A DNA stretch of 64,000 bases. Origin: Agrococcus baldri (GTDB lineage: Bacteria; Actinomycetota; Actinomycetes; Actinomycetales; Microbacteriaceae). The translations under genes were made by a program, and so were the position numbers. The notes beneath the pieces were generated by a model. It was given only the letters and a program-made list of their open reading frames with translations, was not told where the DNA came from and ran no database searches. Numbering within the stretch: position 1 is the first letter of the stretch; every line of letters begins with the position of its first letter. Below are positions 30,276-40,920 of this stretch, piece after piece. The DNA is taken from contig BJUU01000003.1 in NCBI GenBank assembly GCA_007988785.1, forward strand, positions 186,001 through 250,000, read 5' to 3'.

Positions 30276-33200
30276 CTACTCGGTGTCAGCGTGATCGGCG
30301 CGCCAGTGGAACCAGCCACGGGAGGTCTCCGTGTAGAGGTAGGTGCGCTCGGTCGAGCCGCCGAGCTCGTACTCGACGACGCCGAGGTACTGCTCGTTCG
30401 GCCGCAGCCCCGCCCAGACGGCCCTGACGTGGAAGTCGTCGCCCGTGCTCACCCAGCGCTTCGGCGGCACGACCGTCAGGTGGCCGGCACGATCCGACTG
30501 CGAGACGGCGGCGTGCTCGAGCACGAACTCCGTGCTCTCCGCGCCGTCGATCGAGTAGACGTGCACCATGGCGAGGTACTCGCCCGGCGTCGGATCCTCG
30601 AGCAGCACGGCCTCATCGGCCGACTCGGTGCCCCCGACCCACTGCTCGACCGGCGTGCCGTTCTCGTCGAGCCGCAGGATGTAGAGGTCGAGGTCGGCGA
30701 CCGACTCGTCGCCGGCGAGCGCGAAGTCGTGCACGAGCTCGCCCTCCTCGACCGTGACGGGGTAGGCCAGCTGCTCGTCCACGGCTCCGGAGTCGCGGGC
30801 GATGCGCTCGTAGGGCGCGTAGCCGGCCTCGTCGATCGTCATCCTGCCGCTCGTGCCGGCGGTGCCGTCGAGCCGCACGGTGCCGATGCGACCGTTGCCC
30901 TCGACCCACTGCGGCACATCGACCGCGAGCGGCCGCACCGCGACGGGCGAGCGCACAGCGTTCGCGTCGTTCGCCCAGGTCAGGAAGCCGGTCGTCCACT
31001 CGTTCGGCGCAGCGCTGGCGGTCGTGAAGGTCACCTCGTACGACAGCTCCTGCCCGACCTCGGTGAACTCCAGCACCTGCGGCGAGACCTCGACGTCGAC
31101 GCCCGTGACGCCCTCGACCGACACCTCGTAGGTGCCGACCTCGAGCGCGGTGAGCGTGCGGGTCACGGTCTGCTCGCCGGAGAGCGTGCCGATGCCGATC
31201 GACGGGATGTTGAGGTCGCTCGGATCGATCGCCTCGCCCACCCAGGTGTCGGGCAGGCCGTAGCCGAGCCCGCGCAGGTAGCCGAACCAGTCCTCGGTGC
31301 CGTTCTGGTAGATCAGGCCCGGGTTCAGGAACGATGGGGAGTCGACGATGCCGGCGCCCTGGGAGAAGGGATCCATCTCGCGGCTGCCGTCGGCGAGCAC
31401 GGTGTCCTCGGCGCTGGTCATGAGCGCGCTCTTGACCTCGGCCGGCGTCGCGAGCGGGTGCTCGGACAGGTAGACCGCGGCGAGCCCCGCGATGTGCGGA
31501 GCGGCCATCGACGTGCCCGACAGGAACTCGTAGCGAGCGGGGCCGCCCGGAGCCTGGTAGGAGCCGGCGACGATGCCCACGCCGGGCGCCGCGATGTCGG
31601 GCTTGATGACGTCCGAGCCCTCGGCCTCGACAGGGCCGCGCGACGAGAAGCCCGCCACGACCGGAGCCGGGGTCTGCACGCCCGAGGTGTTGCCCGGGGT
31701 GAAGGTGACCGTCTCGCCCGCCTCAGCGGCCGCGAGCGCCTGGTCGCGGTACTGCGCGTCGATGTGCACCGTCGGCACCGTGTGGTCGTCGAGGTCGATC
31801 GAGCTCGGGTCGACGTTCGCGATGATGGCGCCGATGGCGCCGGCTTCGCCGGCGACCTGCGACTTCTCGACACGAGCGTTGACGCCGCGGTCGCACAGCA
31901 CGATCATGCCGGCCGCGCCGGCCGGGTCGACCGTGCCGGGCAGGCAGAGCGCCGCGTCGGCCGCGTCCGCACCGGCTGCCGGGATGCTGCCCGCGTAGAC
32001 GAGCTCGCCCGTCAGGGAGCCGTCGAACGGCACCGTGATGGATGCGCCGGCCACCTTGGAGCCGTCGGCGTAGGTGATCGTCGCCTCGTAGTTCGGGATG
32101 GTCGTGGCCGCCACCGTCGTGTACCAGGGCGCGGCGTGGTCGAGCGTGGAGGCGCCGGGGCCGGAGTTGCCCGCGGAGGCCGACACGAACACGCCGGCAG
32201 CCGCGGCGCCGAGGAACGACAGGTCGGTCGCGGTGGCGACCGAGGTCGCAGCCCCGCCGCCGATCGAGTAGTTGATGACGTCGACGCCGTCGAGCACGGC
32301 CTGGTCGATCGCCTGCACGAGGTCGGTCGAGGCGCAGCCGTCGTCGTCGGTGATCGCCGGGTCCGGACCGGACCAGCAGACCTTGTAGGCGGCGATGCGC
32401 GCCTCAGGGGCCACGCCCGACATCGTGCCCAGGTCGGCGCCGCCGACCGAGGTGATCGCGACATCCGCGTTGCCCGCCGCCGTCGAGGCGGTGTGGGAGC
32501 CGTGGCCGTCGCCGTCGCGCGGCGAGACGTACTCGCCGGGCACCTGGGTCTCGGTGCCGAGGTTCTCGGTGCCGAAGCCGTCGACGAAGTAGCGCGCGCC
32601 GACGATCTTCGTCGAGCAGTCGTCGGCGGTGAAGCCGGAGCCGGTCTGGCACACGCCGGTGAAGGTCTGGCCGTCGCCCTTGACGTAGGTGATGGCCTCG
32701 CCGTCGAGGTAGGGCTCGTCGCCCGCCGCGGTGCCGAGCGGCTCGCCGGCGAAGAAGGGGTTCTCGGGGGCGATGCCGGTGTCGATGACGCCGACGACCA
32801 CGCCGGCGCCCGCCTCGCCCATGCCGCCGACCTGGTTCCACAGCTCGCCGAGCTCGAGGTAGTCGTTGGCGGGGGAGCTCTGCACCTGCAGGATCTCGTT
32901 CTGCTCGACGGCGCGCACGCCGCTCTGCCGCGAGAGCTCGCTGGCCTGCTCGGCCGTCAGGTCGGCGACGAAGCCGTTGACGGTCGCCGTGAGGCCGGCG
33001 TCGATGGTCGCGCCGACCGACTGCGCCACGTCCTCGTGGCGGTCGGTCAGGTGCGCGGTGTACTCGCGGGCGGCGGACGACTCGGCATCCAGGTCGTCGC
33101 CTCGCTGGGGCGCGGTGGCCGCCAGCCCGGTGATGCCGCCGTCGTAGGTCGCGAGGGCGTCCTCCGCGAGGACGACGATGTAGCGTCCGTCCTCGAACTC

Positions 33201-33335
33201 GGGGGAGGGGCTCGGAGATGCGACGGCGTTCGCGGCGGTGGCGCTCAGGATCGAGGCGCTGGCGGCGAGTGCCACCGCCGATCCCACGGCGACCGCGCGA
33301 CGCAGCACCTTCCGGGGTGTGCTCTGTGAAGTCAC
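30276..33335 (-). CDS. Secreted subtilisin-like serine protease (S8)
   Basis: A 1019-residue exported protease. Signal peptide 1-37 (cleavage after ATAANA), an I9 prodomain (about 50-150), then the S8 domain with D185 (GVIDTG), H278 (GDGHGSH), oxyanion N390 (SASAGNSG) and S609 (SGTSMAAP). A PA domain is inserted near 430-550 (CDRGVNARVEKSQVAGEAGA). Fibronectin-like and beta-rich regions follow to the C-terminus. GTG start with AAGGGAA upstream. Divergent from pta. Probably degrades extracellular protein; no sorting signal was found. Confidence 0.93.
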   Translation of the reverse strand: MTSQSTPRKVLRRAVAVGSAVALAASASILSATAANAVASPSPSPEFEDGRYIVVLAEDALATYDGGITGLAATAPQRGDDLDAESSAAREYTAHLTDRHEDVAQSVGATIDAGLTATVNGFVADLTAEQASELSRQSGVRAVEQNEILQVQSSPANDYLELGELWNQVGGMGEAGAGVVVGVIDTGIAPENPFFAGEPLGTAAGDEPYLDGEAITYVKGDGQTFTGVCQTGSGFTADDCSTKIVGARYFVDGFGTENLGTETQVPGEYVSPRDGDGHGSHTASTAAGNADVAITSVGGADLGTMSGVAPEARIAAYKVCWSGPDPAITDDDGCASTDLVQAIDQAVLDGVDVINYSIGGGAATSVATATDLSFLGAAAAGVFVSASAGNSGPGASTLDHAAPWYTTVAATTIPNYEATITYADGSKVAGASITVPFDGSLTGELVYAGSIPAAGADAADAALCLPGTVDPAGAAGMIVLCDRGVNARVEKSQVAGEAGAIGAIIANVDPSSIDLDDHTVPTVHIDAQYRDQALAAAEAGETVTFTPGNTSGVQTPAPVVAGFSSRGPVEAEGSDVIKPDIAAPGVGIVAGSYQAPGGPARYEFLSGTSMAAPHIAGLAAVYLSEHPLATPAEVKSALMTSAEDTVLADGSREMDPFSQGAGIVDSPSFLNPGLIYQNGTEDWFGYLRGLGYGLPDTWVGEAIDPSDLNIPSIGIGTLSGEQTVTRTLTALEVGTYEVSVEGVTGVDVEVSPQVLEFTEVGQELSYEVTFTTASAAPNEWTTGFLTWANDANAVRSPVAVRPLAVDVPQWVEGNGRIGTVRLDGTAGTSGRMTIDEAGYAPYERIARDSGAVDEQLAYPVTVEEGELVHDFALAGDESVADLDLYILRLDENGTPVEQWVGGTESADEAVLLEDPTPGEYLAMVHVYSIDGAESTEFVLEHAAVSQSDRAGHLTVVPPKRWVSTGDDFHVRAVWAGLRPNEQYLGVVEYELGGSTERTYLYTETSRGWFHWRADHADTE

Positions 33336-33422
33336 GTTCTTCCCTTCAGTGGCGGTGCCGTCGTTGGCACCGTCGTCTATCCTGAACCTATGCTCAGGGT
33401 GTGCTGAGGTTGTGACAGAACC

Positions 33423-33438
33423 GTTATCAATTCGTAAC
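33423..33438. promoter_or_regulatory. AT-rich palindrome between the protease and pta (putative operator)
   Basis: GTTATCAATTCGTAAC has matching GTTA/TAAC ends and a central AATT. It is one of the few AT-rich stretches in the window and lies 14 nt before the pta -10 box TAGCCT (33452-33457), which itself is 6 nt before the GTG. Confidence 0.5.
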
Positions 33439-33463
33439 CTTTGATCGGCACTAGCCTGGGTGC

Positions 33464-35583
33464 GTGCCGACCCGAATCGTCATCGCATCGCCCGAGGGCC
33501 ACGCCGGCAAGTCGATCGTCGCGCTGGGGCTCGTCGAAGCCCTGAGCCGCCGCGTCGGCAGGGTGGGCGTCTTCCGGCCCATCGCCCGATCGGAGGCCGA
33601 GCGCGACCGCGTGCTCGAGCTGCTGCTCGCGCACGACGCGGTCGAGCTCTCGTACGAGGAGGCGATCGGCACCACCTACGCCGCCGTGCACGACGACGCG
33701 GATGCGGCGCTCGCGACCATCGTCGAGCGCTACCACCGCATCGACGAGCGCTTCGACGCGATCGTGATCGTCGGCTCCGACTACACCGACGTCGGCAGCC
33801 CGACCGAGTTGGGCTTCAACGCCCGCGTGGCCGCGAACCTGGGCGCGTCGATGCTGCTCGTGCTCGGCGGCCGCGACCCCGAGACGGATGCTCCGCGCAC
33901 GGCCGACGAGCTGCGGCAGCTGGCCGACGTCACCACGGCAGAGCTCGCGCAGGCCCACGCATCCATCGCCGGCATCATCGTCAACCGGGCCGAGTCGACC
34001 GCCATCGACGCGATCCCGGGCGCGCTCGCCGACGCCGTGCCCGCGGGCGTGCCGATCTGGACCATCCCGGAGGATGCGCTGCTGAGCGCGCCGAGCGTCG
34101 GCACGCTGTTCGCGGCGGCCGACGCCGAGCTCGTGCGCGGCGACGCCGGGCTGCTCGCGCGCGAGTCGCTCGGCACCGTGGTCGCCGGCATGTCGATGGA
34201 GCACGTGCTCGAGCGGCTCATCGAGGGCGGCATCCTCGTCATGCCCGGCGACCGCTCGGACGTCGTGGTCGGCACGCTGCTGGCGCAGCAGTCCGAGACC
34301 TTCCCCTCGATCGCCGGCATCATCCTCAACGGCGGCTTCGAGCTGCACCCGGCCGTGCAGCGACTGCTCGACGGCCTCGAGCTCGACCTGCCGATCGGTG
34401 CGAGCCCGCACGGCACCTACGAGACCGCCCGCCGGCTCGCCACGACGCGCGGCTCGCTCATCGACGGCACGCAGCGCAAGCGCGACTCGGCGCTCGCGCT
34501 GTTCGAGCAGCACGTCGACGCCGATGCGCTGCTCGAGCGCCTCGAGGTCGCCACCACCGACGTCGTGACGCCGCTCATCTTCGAGCACAGCCTGGTCGAG
34601 CGGGCGCGCGAGGATGTGCGGCACATCGTGCTGCCGGAGGGCGACGACGACCGCATCCTGCAGGCCGCATCCACCGTGCTCTCGCGCGGCATCGCGCGGC
34701 TCACCATCCTCGGCGACGAGGCCTCGATCCGGCAGCGCGCCGCCGGCCTGGGCCTCGACATCGCGGCGGCGCGCATCGTCGCCACCGACGACGCCGAGCT
34801 GCGGCCGCGGTACGCGAGCGAGTACCAGCGGCTGCGCGCCCACAAGGGCGTCTCGATCGAGCAGGCGATGGAGCGCCTGCTCGACGTCAGCTACTTCGGC
34901 ACCCTGATGGTGCACACGGGAGACGCCGACGGCATGGTCTCCGGCGCCGCCCACACCACCGCCCACACCATCAAGCCCTCCTTCGAGACCATCAAGACCA
35001 GGCCGGGCGTCTCGGTGGTCTCGAGCGTGTTCCTGATGGCGCTCGCCGACCGGGTGCTGGTCTACGGCGACTGCGCGGTCATCCCCGAGCCCACCGTCGA
35101 GGAGCTCGCCGACATCGCGGTCTCCTCGGCCGCGACCGCGAGCGAGTTCGGCATCGAGCCGCGGGTCGCGATGCTCTCCTACTCGACCGGCGAGTCGGGC
35201 ACGGGCGCCGAGGTCGACCGGGTGCGGGCGGCGACCGCGCTGGTGCGCGAGCGTGCGCCGCAGCTGCCGGTGGAGGGCCCGATCCAGTACGACGCGGCGG
35301 CGGATGCGGCGGTGGCGCAGAAGAAGATGCCCGACTCGCAGGTGGCCGGCCGGGCGACCGTGTTCGTCTTCCCCGACCTCAACACCGGCAACAACACCTA
35401 CAAGGCCGTGCAGCGCTCCGCCGGCGCGCTCGCCATCGGCCCCGTGCTGCAGGGGCTGAACAAGCCGGTCAACGACCTCTCGCGCGGCGCGCTCGTGAGC
35501 GACATCGTCAACACCATCGCGATCACCGCGATCCAGGCGCAGGGGGCCGGGACGAGCGCGCCCGGCGCCCGGGAGGCATCCGC

Positions 35584-35587
<4 letters not shown>
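33464..35587 (+). CDS. pta: Phosphate acetyltransferase
   Basis: A 707-residue long-form enzyme converting acetyl-CoA and phosphate to acetyl phosphate. An N-terminal BioD-like P-loop domain (RIVIASPEGHAGKSIVAL at the start), a central DRTGG domain (about 215-330), and the C-terminal catalytic domain (VLPEGDDDRILQA, VSGAAHTTAHTIKP, FPDLNTGNNTYK) are all present. Starts with GTG 6 nt after TAGCCT, so it is probably leaderless. Its stop overlaps ackA. Confidence 0.95.
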
Positions 35588-36786
<1,199 letters not shown>

Positions 36787-36817
36787 CCCCGCAGGGGCGT
36801 ATCGAGACGAGCCCCGC

Positions 36818-37657
36818 TCATCCCTCGTCGAGCGAGCCGATCGCGAAGCGGCTGAGCTGCTCGGCAGGCATCGCCGCGCCCTCGTGCTGCGCGGAGAACG
36901 CCTCGGTCGCGTTGGTGCCGCAGATGCCGAGGATGCGGTCCGGCCCGCCGGGGTGCTGCGGGATCCAGGCGGTGACGTCGTAGACGGTGCCCTCGATCGC
37001 CACCCAGCAGGAGGCGGAGTCGTCGTGCTGGGCGACCTCCGCCAGGCCGATGCCCGTGTCGCCGGCATCCGCTCCCTCGGGGGAGGGCGAGGGCGTCGCC
37101 GGCTCGCCCGCCGGTGACTCGGGGCTGGTCGGCTGGGGGCTCGTCGGCTCAGCGCTCGTCGTGGGCGCCGCGGCCGGCGCGATCCGCTCCTGCCACACGG
37201 CCGTCGCGCCGGTGTGGCCGGTCAGCACCGCGACGATGATCGAGCCGAGCGCGAGCGTGCCGAGCACGGTACCGGCGATCAGGCCGATCACGCCGTTCGA
37301 GCGGCGTCGCCGCGCGAGCCGACGCTGCCACAGCCACCACCCGAGCGTGCTCGAGCACAGGATGACGGCCATCACGAGCACCCAGTTGCCGAGCTGCTCG
37401 TGCTGCCCTGGCGGGCCGACGCGCGCGGCGAGCGCCTCGCCCGAGAGCTTCGCGACCAGCGCGCCACCGGTGGCGATGGCGAGCACGGCGATCACCGGCC
37501 AGGCGAGCACGGTGCGCCAGCGGGGCACGAGCAGCATCAGCACCACGCCGATCGCGCCGAGCGGCAGCAGCACCACGGGCACGTGCACGGCGAGCGGATG
37601 CAGCGGCAGGCCGAACGCGAGGTCGAACGGGCTGGCCGAGCCGGCGAGCGGAGGCAT
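36818..37657 (-). CDS. DUF2231-like membrane protein fused to a cytochrome b5 domain
   Basis: A 279-residue protein. Four N-terminal membrane helices (about 18-150) resemble DUF2231, a Ser/Thr/Pro-rich linker follows (about 165-200), and the C-terminus is a cytochrome b5 fold: SCWVAIEGTVYDVTAW, heme ligand in QHPGG and second His in AFSAQH. The b5 domain should lie outside the membrane. A redox role is inferred. Reverse-strand TACCGT lies 6 nt before the ATG at 37657, which favours this start over 37672. Confidence 0.8.
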   Translation of the reverse strand: MPPLAGSASPFDLAFGLPLHPLAVHVPVVLLPLGAIGVVLMLLVPRWRTVLAWPVIAVLAIATGGALVAKLSGEALAARVGPPGQHEQLGNWVLVMAVILCSSTLGWWLWQRRLARRRRSNGVIGLIAGTVLGTLALGSIIVAVLTGHTGATAVWQERIAPAAAPTTSAEPTSPQPTSPESPAGEPATPSPSPEGADAGDTGIGLAEVAQHDDSASCWVAIEGTVYDVTAWIPQHPGGPDRILGICGTNATEAFSAQHEGAAMPAEQLSRFAIGSLDEG

Positions 37658-37739
37658 GCGGCAACGGTACATGCGGCGCCGGTGCGCGCCTCGTGCGCGC
37701 GGCTGCGGATGCGGTCAGCGCACGCGCAGAGCGCATCCC

Positions 37740-37745
37740 TAGACT
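37740..37745 (+). promoter_or_regulatory. Leaderless -10 box (TAGACT) of the PrsW-like gene
   Basis: TAGACT ends 8 nt before the ATG at 37754. The divergent b5 gene starts 97 bp away with its own leaderless -10 box. Confidence 0.5.
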
Positions 37746-37753
37746 CGCTGCTC

Positions 37754-39613
37754 ATGCAGGGAGCGCCCACGGCACAGGAGCCGCGCCAGGCGTCCGCCGA
37801 CCCGGTGGACCGCTGGCAGTACGGGGTGCTGGCGTGGCGCTCGAGGCATCCGCAGCTCTCGCGCGCGATCGAGATCGTGCGACTCGGCGGGCTCGCGCTC
37901 GCGCTCGTGTCGCTCGGGATCGCGGCCGTGCTCGAGCAGCCGGTCCGGGTCGCGGTGGTGCAGGCGCTGCTGTTCGCGTTCCCCGTCGCCGTGATGCTGC
38001 TGCTCACGCGCACACGCGGGATCGGGGTGCGATTCGCGCTCACGTGGTTGGCGGTCTCCGCGATGTTCGCTCCGGTCGTCGCGCTGCTGGCCTGGGCGGC
38101 GTCCGCGGTCGCGGGCGTCGGCATCACCGACGACGGGGCCTCCGTCGCGATCGCGGCGGTCGTCGAGGAGGCCGGCAAGCTCGTGCCGTTCGCGGTGTGG
38201 GCGATCATCGCGACGAACCGGGTGCGGCGCTGGACGACGACCGACTTCCTCGTCGTCGGCTGGCTCTCGGGCACGGGCTTCTCGCTCGTCGAGGAGTCGC
38301 TGCGCCTGACCGTGCTGCACACCGCCACCGGGCTGTCGATGCTCGAGACGCTGTTCGGCGACGCCGACCCGCGCTTCACCCTCAACCCGCTCGGGCTGTC
38401 CTACGGCGACGATCCCTCACCGGTGCATCCCGTCTGGACGGCGCTCGTGCTCGGGATGCTGGGGCTGGCGCTGGCGCTGCGTCGGCGGTACCCGGTGCTG
38501 CGGTGGCTGACATGGGCGCTGCCGCTCGGGGCGCTGCTCACCTCGATGATGGATCACGGGCTCGGGAACGCGGGGCTCGACGCCTGGACGCTGCTGACCG
38601 GTGACGCGCACCCGCTGGGCAAGGCGCTGGCGGTGCCATGGCTGCTCACGGCGCAGGGCGTGCTGCTGAGCGTGGCGGTCGCAGTGCTCTGGCTGGTCGC
38701 CGCGCTCCTCGACGCGGACCGGCGAGCCCGTGCCGGGATGGTGGAGGCCCGCACGCTCGAGCGGATGGCGCGCATCGCGCAGGGGCCTCCGCTGCGCCGG
38801 CTGCTCGCCGCTGCCGCGGGCCTCGGGCTGCAGATCGTCGACGACGCGCGCAGCTGGGCGCTGGGCGTGGCACGCGCGATCCGCACCGGCGGTCGCCTGG
38901 GGATGCTGCTGCTGCCGGTCGCGCACGGCGCCAACGCCGACGCACGAAGCCGTGCGGCTGCCTTGCCGGCCCTCGATCGCGCGGCGATGCGCCGACTGCG
39001 GGTGCGCATCGCGATCTGGCTCGTGGCCGGGCTGCTGCTCGCGCTGGTGCTGGCGACGCTGCTCGCGAGCTCGATCGGCGTCGGCTTCGCCGGGCCGCTG
39101 ATGGACTTCTGGCTGCTCAACCTGCTCGAGAACATCTCCGAGTGGTGGAACGGCCTCGATCCGCGCATGCAGATCCTGCTCATGGCGGGAGCGTTCGGCA
39201 TCCTGGCCTTCGCGGGCCTCTCGGCGATCGCGTCGCTGACGGTGCTGAGCTGGGTGACGTTCGGCCTGAGCTACGGCGGCCCGCTCGCGCGCGTGATCGA
39301 TGACCCGAGCCGCATGCAGGACTATCTGGCGAACACGTCCAAGCGACAGATCCTCGCCGACCTGGTGCAGCTCGTGCTGTCGTCGCCGGTGGCGTTCCGC
39401 GCCGGCACCCTGAGCCGGCTGCTCTCGAGCAGATTCGACGACCTCAGCATCAGGGAGGCCGACGAGATCATCACCGCGATCGTCGACACCACCCGCCTCA
39501 CCGCCGCCGGACCCGTGGCCGAGGGCTTCGTGCGCACGCTCGAGGATCTGCGCCGCGCACTGCGCGACCCCCGGCCCATGTGGCCGAATCCCGGCTGGGC
39601 ACCGGGCACCTGA
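37754..39613 (+). CDS. PrsW-family intramembrane protease-like protein
   Basis: A 619-residue membrane protein. The N-terminal half has about eight helices and the PrsW motifs EExxK (E138, E139, K142 in VVEEAGKLVPF) and FxxxE (F176 to E180). The third motif, usually HxxxD, is H268 to N272 (DHGLGN). PrsW cleaves anti-sigma factors in Bacillus. The C-terminal half (about 390-619) adds two helices and a charged cytoplasmic domain not expected in short PrsW proteins. It ends 20 bases before the SRP RNA. Confidence 0.8.
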   Translation: MQGAPTAQEPRQASADPVDRWQYGVLAWRSRHPQLSRAIEIVRLGGLALALVSLGIAAVLEQPVRVAVVQALLFAFPVAVMLLLTRTRGIGVRFALTWLAVSAMFAPVVALLAWAASAVAGVGITDDGASVAIAAVVEEAGKLVPFAVWAIIATNRVRRWTTTDFLVVGWLSGTGFSLVEESLRLTVLHTATGLSMLETLFGDADPRFTLNPLGLSYGDDPSPVHPVWTALVLGMLGLALALRRRYPVLRWLTWALPLGALLTSMMDHGLGNAGLDAWTLLTGDAHPLGKALAVPWLLTAQGVLLSVAVAVLWLVAALLDADRRARAGMVEARTLERMARIAQGPPLRRLLAAAAGLGLQIVDDARSWALGVARAIRTGGRLGMLLLPVAHGANADARSRAAALPALDRAAMRRLRVRIAIWLVAGLLLALVLATLLASSIGVGFAGPLMDFWLLNLLENISEWWNGLDPRMQILLMAGAFGILAFAGLSAIASLTVLSWVTFGLSYGGPLARVIDDPSRMQDYLANTSKRQILADLVQLVLSSPVAFRAGTLSRLLSSRFDDLSIREADEIITAIVDTTRLTAAGPVAEGFVRTLEDLRRALRDPRPMWPNPGWAPGT

Positions 39614-39621
39614 CGACCGGG

Positions 39622-39627
39622 TACGAT
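39622..39627 (+). promoter_or_regulatory. -10 box (TACGAT) of the SRP RNA gene
   Basis: TACGAT ends about 6 nt before the inferred 5' end of the RNA. A clear -35 was not found at the usual distance. Confidence 0.5.
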
Positions 39628-39632
39628 GGATG

Positions 39633-39726
39633 CGGCTCCCCGCGTGGCGCCATCCAGGCCAAATCCCCCAGGTCGGAGACGAAGCAAGGGCAACCGGGCT
39701 CTGGCGGGTGCGCGGGGGGTCCTTTG
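39633..39726 (+). ncRNA. ffs: Signal recognition particle RNA, small bacterial (4.5S) type
   Basis: The helix-8 tip is diagnostic: CCAGG on the 5' side, a TCG-GAGA-CGA hairpin with GNRA loop, and AGCAAGG on the 3' side, forming the Ffh-binding symmetric loop. CCCCGCG near the 5' end pairs with CGCGGGG near the 3' end, and CGCCA pairs with TGGCG inside. Short T run after the 3' end. It guides inner-membrane protein targeting. Position upstream of dnaX is common for ffs. Ends are estimated. Confidence 0.87.
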
Positions 39727-39730
39727 CGTC

Positions 39731-40267
39731 TCAGGGGCCGGCCAGCACCTGGCACGTCGGGTCACCCGCGACCGCGGGCGCCACCATCTGCGCCATCCGG
39801 TGAGTTGCCGAGGTCCAGGCACTGCCGCCGGGTATCGCCAGTCGCGTCGAGGCGCGAGCGGTGTAGGTTCGCTCGACGACCGGGGTCGTGACGCTCCGCA
39901 GCTGCGCCACAGTGAACGTCGACGTGTAGACCCCTGCGACCGGCCCCGACGTGACCGGAACCAGCGCCACGCCGTTGATCGTCCAGGTCGTGGCCGCCTC
40001 GGCGGGGGGCGACGGCATCGACGCCGGCCATCGCCATTGGATCGAGAACGCGTTGCCCGTTTCTGTCAGCCCTGGCCGTTTGCATAGCGTCACGGCCGTC
40101 GACTGCGGCGGCTGCAGCGCGATGGCAGTGAGAGCCGCGCTGCTGTTCTCGGGGTCGATCCATGCCGCATCGCTCACCGCGGCACGGGGCGCCCACAGCA
40201 GCGCCGCGGCCACAGCTAGCGCAATCGTGCCCGCCAGCAGCCGCCGACAGATGCGTCGCGCGCTCAC
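39731..40267 (-). CDS. Hypothetical exported protein of the SipW locus
   Basis: A 178-residue protein with an N-terminal signal or anchor helix (about 8-30, AGTIALAVAAALLWAP) followed by VSDAAWIDPENSSA, which resembles the xxAxWxDxE region after SipW-type signal peptides. The rest is beta-rich with no known domain. The GTG at 40267 overlaps the stop of the LPXTG gene by 4 nt, so it is translated with the locus. Likely a minor surface component; no catalytic motif is seen. Confidence 0.7.
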   Translation of the reverse strand: MSARRICRRLLAGTIALAVAAALLWAPRAAVSDAAWIDPENSSAALTAIALQPPQSTAVTLCKRPGLTETGNAFSIQWRWPASMPSPPAEAATTWTINGVALVPVTSGPVAGVYTSTFTVAQLRSVTTPVVERTYTARASTRLAIPGGSAWTSATHRMAQMVAPAVAGDPTCQVLAGP

Positions 40268-40920
40268 GACGTCTCCATCGCCGAGCGTCGTCCCGCGAAG
40301 AGTCGCGCACCCGCGACGCCGACGATGACCGCACCCGCCGCGAGCAGGGCGGAGCCGCCGAGCTGCATGCCGGTGCGGGGCAGCTCGCCCTCGCCGCCGC
40401 CGGGCGGGCTCGCCTCGACCTGGTCGCCGTAGCCCTCCGCGTGCACGCGCAGCACCGTCGTCGCATCCTCCGGCGGCGTCGCGTCGCTCGGCACGGCGAC
40501 CTCGAGCCGCAGGTGCGTGGTCGCGTCTGCAGGCGTCTCGAGCAGTGGGGTCCGCGTGCCGTCGAGGGACGCGGTCAGCCCGCGCTCGATCGACATCGCT
40601 CCTGCCGGGCAGCCGTCGGCGGTCCATGCCTCGGCGCAGCCGCGCACATCGACCTCGAGCGGCAGCTCGCCGCTGCCGCCGAGCGCGATGTCGATCACGC
40701 CCGGCTCCGGCGCGTCGGCGCTGATCGACACATCCCAGATAGCGACCGAGCCCGGCAGCATGCCGCGCATCGCCTCCGGGTCGGCCGTCGAGACGAGCCG
40801 CAGGTGCTGCCCTTCGACGACGTGCGAGCGCTCGGCCGCCGACGCCGGCGTGGCACCGGCGAAGACGCAGAGCACGGCTGCGGCGAGCATCGCGGGCAGC
40901 GCCGCGCCGCGAGGGGTCAC
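40264..40920 (-). CDS. LPXTG-anchored surface protein
   Basis: A 218-residue exported protein: signal peptide 1-28 (ending ATPASAAE), a beta-rich body, then the sortase signal LPRTG (about residues 182-186), a hydrophobic helix and the positive tail FAGRRS. It should be fixed to peptidoglycan by a class A, E or F-type sortase; none lies in this window. It overlaps both the SipW peptidase gene and the following gene by 4 nt, so it belongs to the same operon. Confidence 0.87.
   Translation of the reverse strand: MTPRGAALPAMLAAAVLCVFAGATPASAAERSHVVEGQHLRLVSTADPEAMRGMLPGSVAIWDVSISADAPEPGVIDIALGGSGELPLEVDVRGCAEAWTADGCPAGAMSIERGLTASLDGTRTPLLETPADATTHLRLEVAVPSDATPPEDATTVLRVHAEGYGDQVEASPPGGGEGELPRTGMQLGGSALLAAGAVIVGVAGARLFAGRRSAMETS

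Noticed and set aside
36787-36817. Intrinsic terminator after ackA
   Set aside because: Only a CCCC-GCA-GGGG hairpin without T run; too weak to list.
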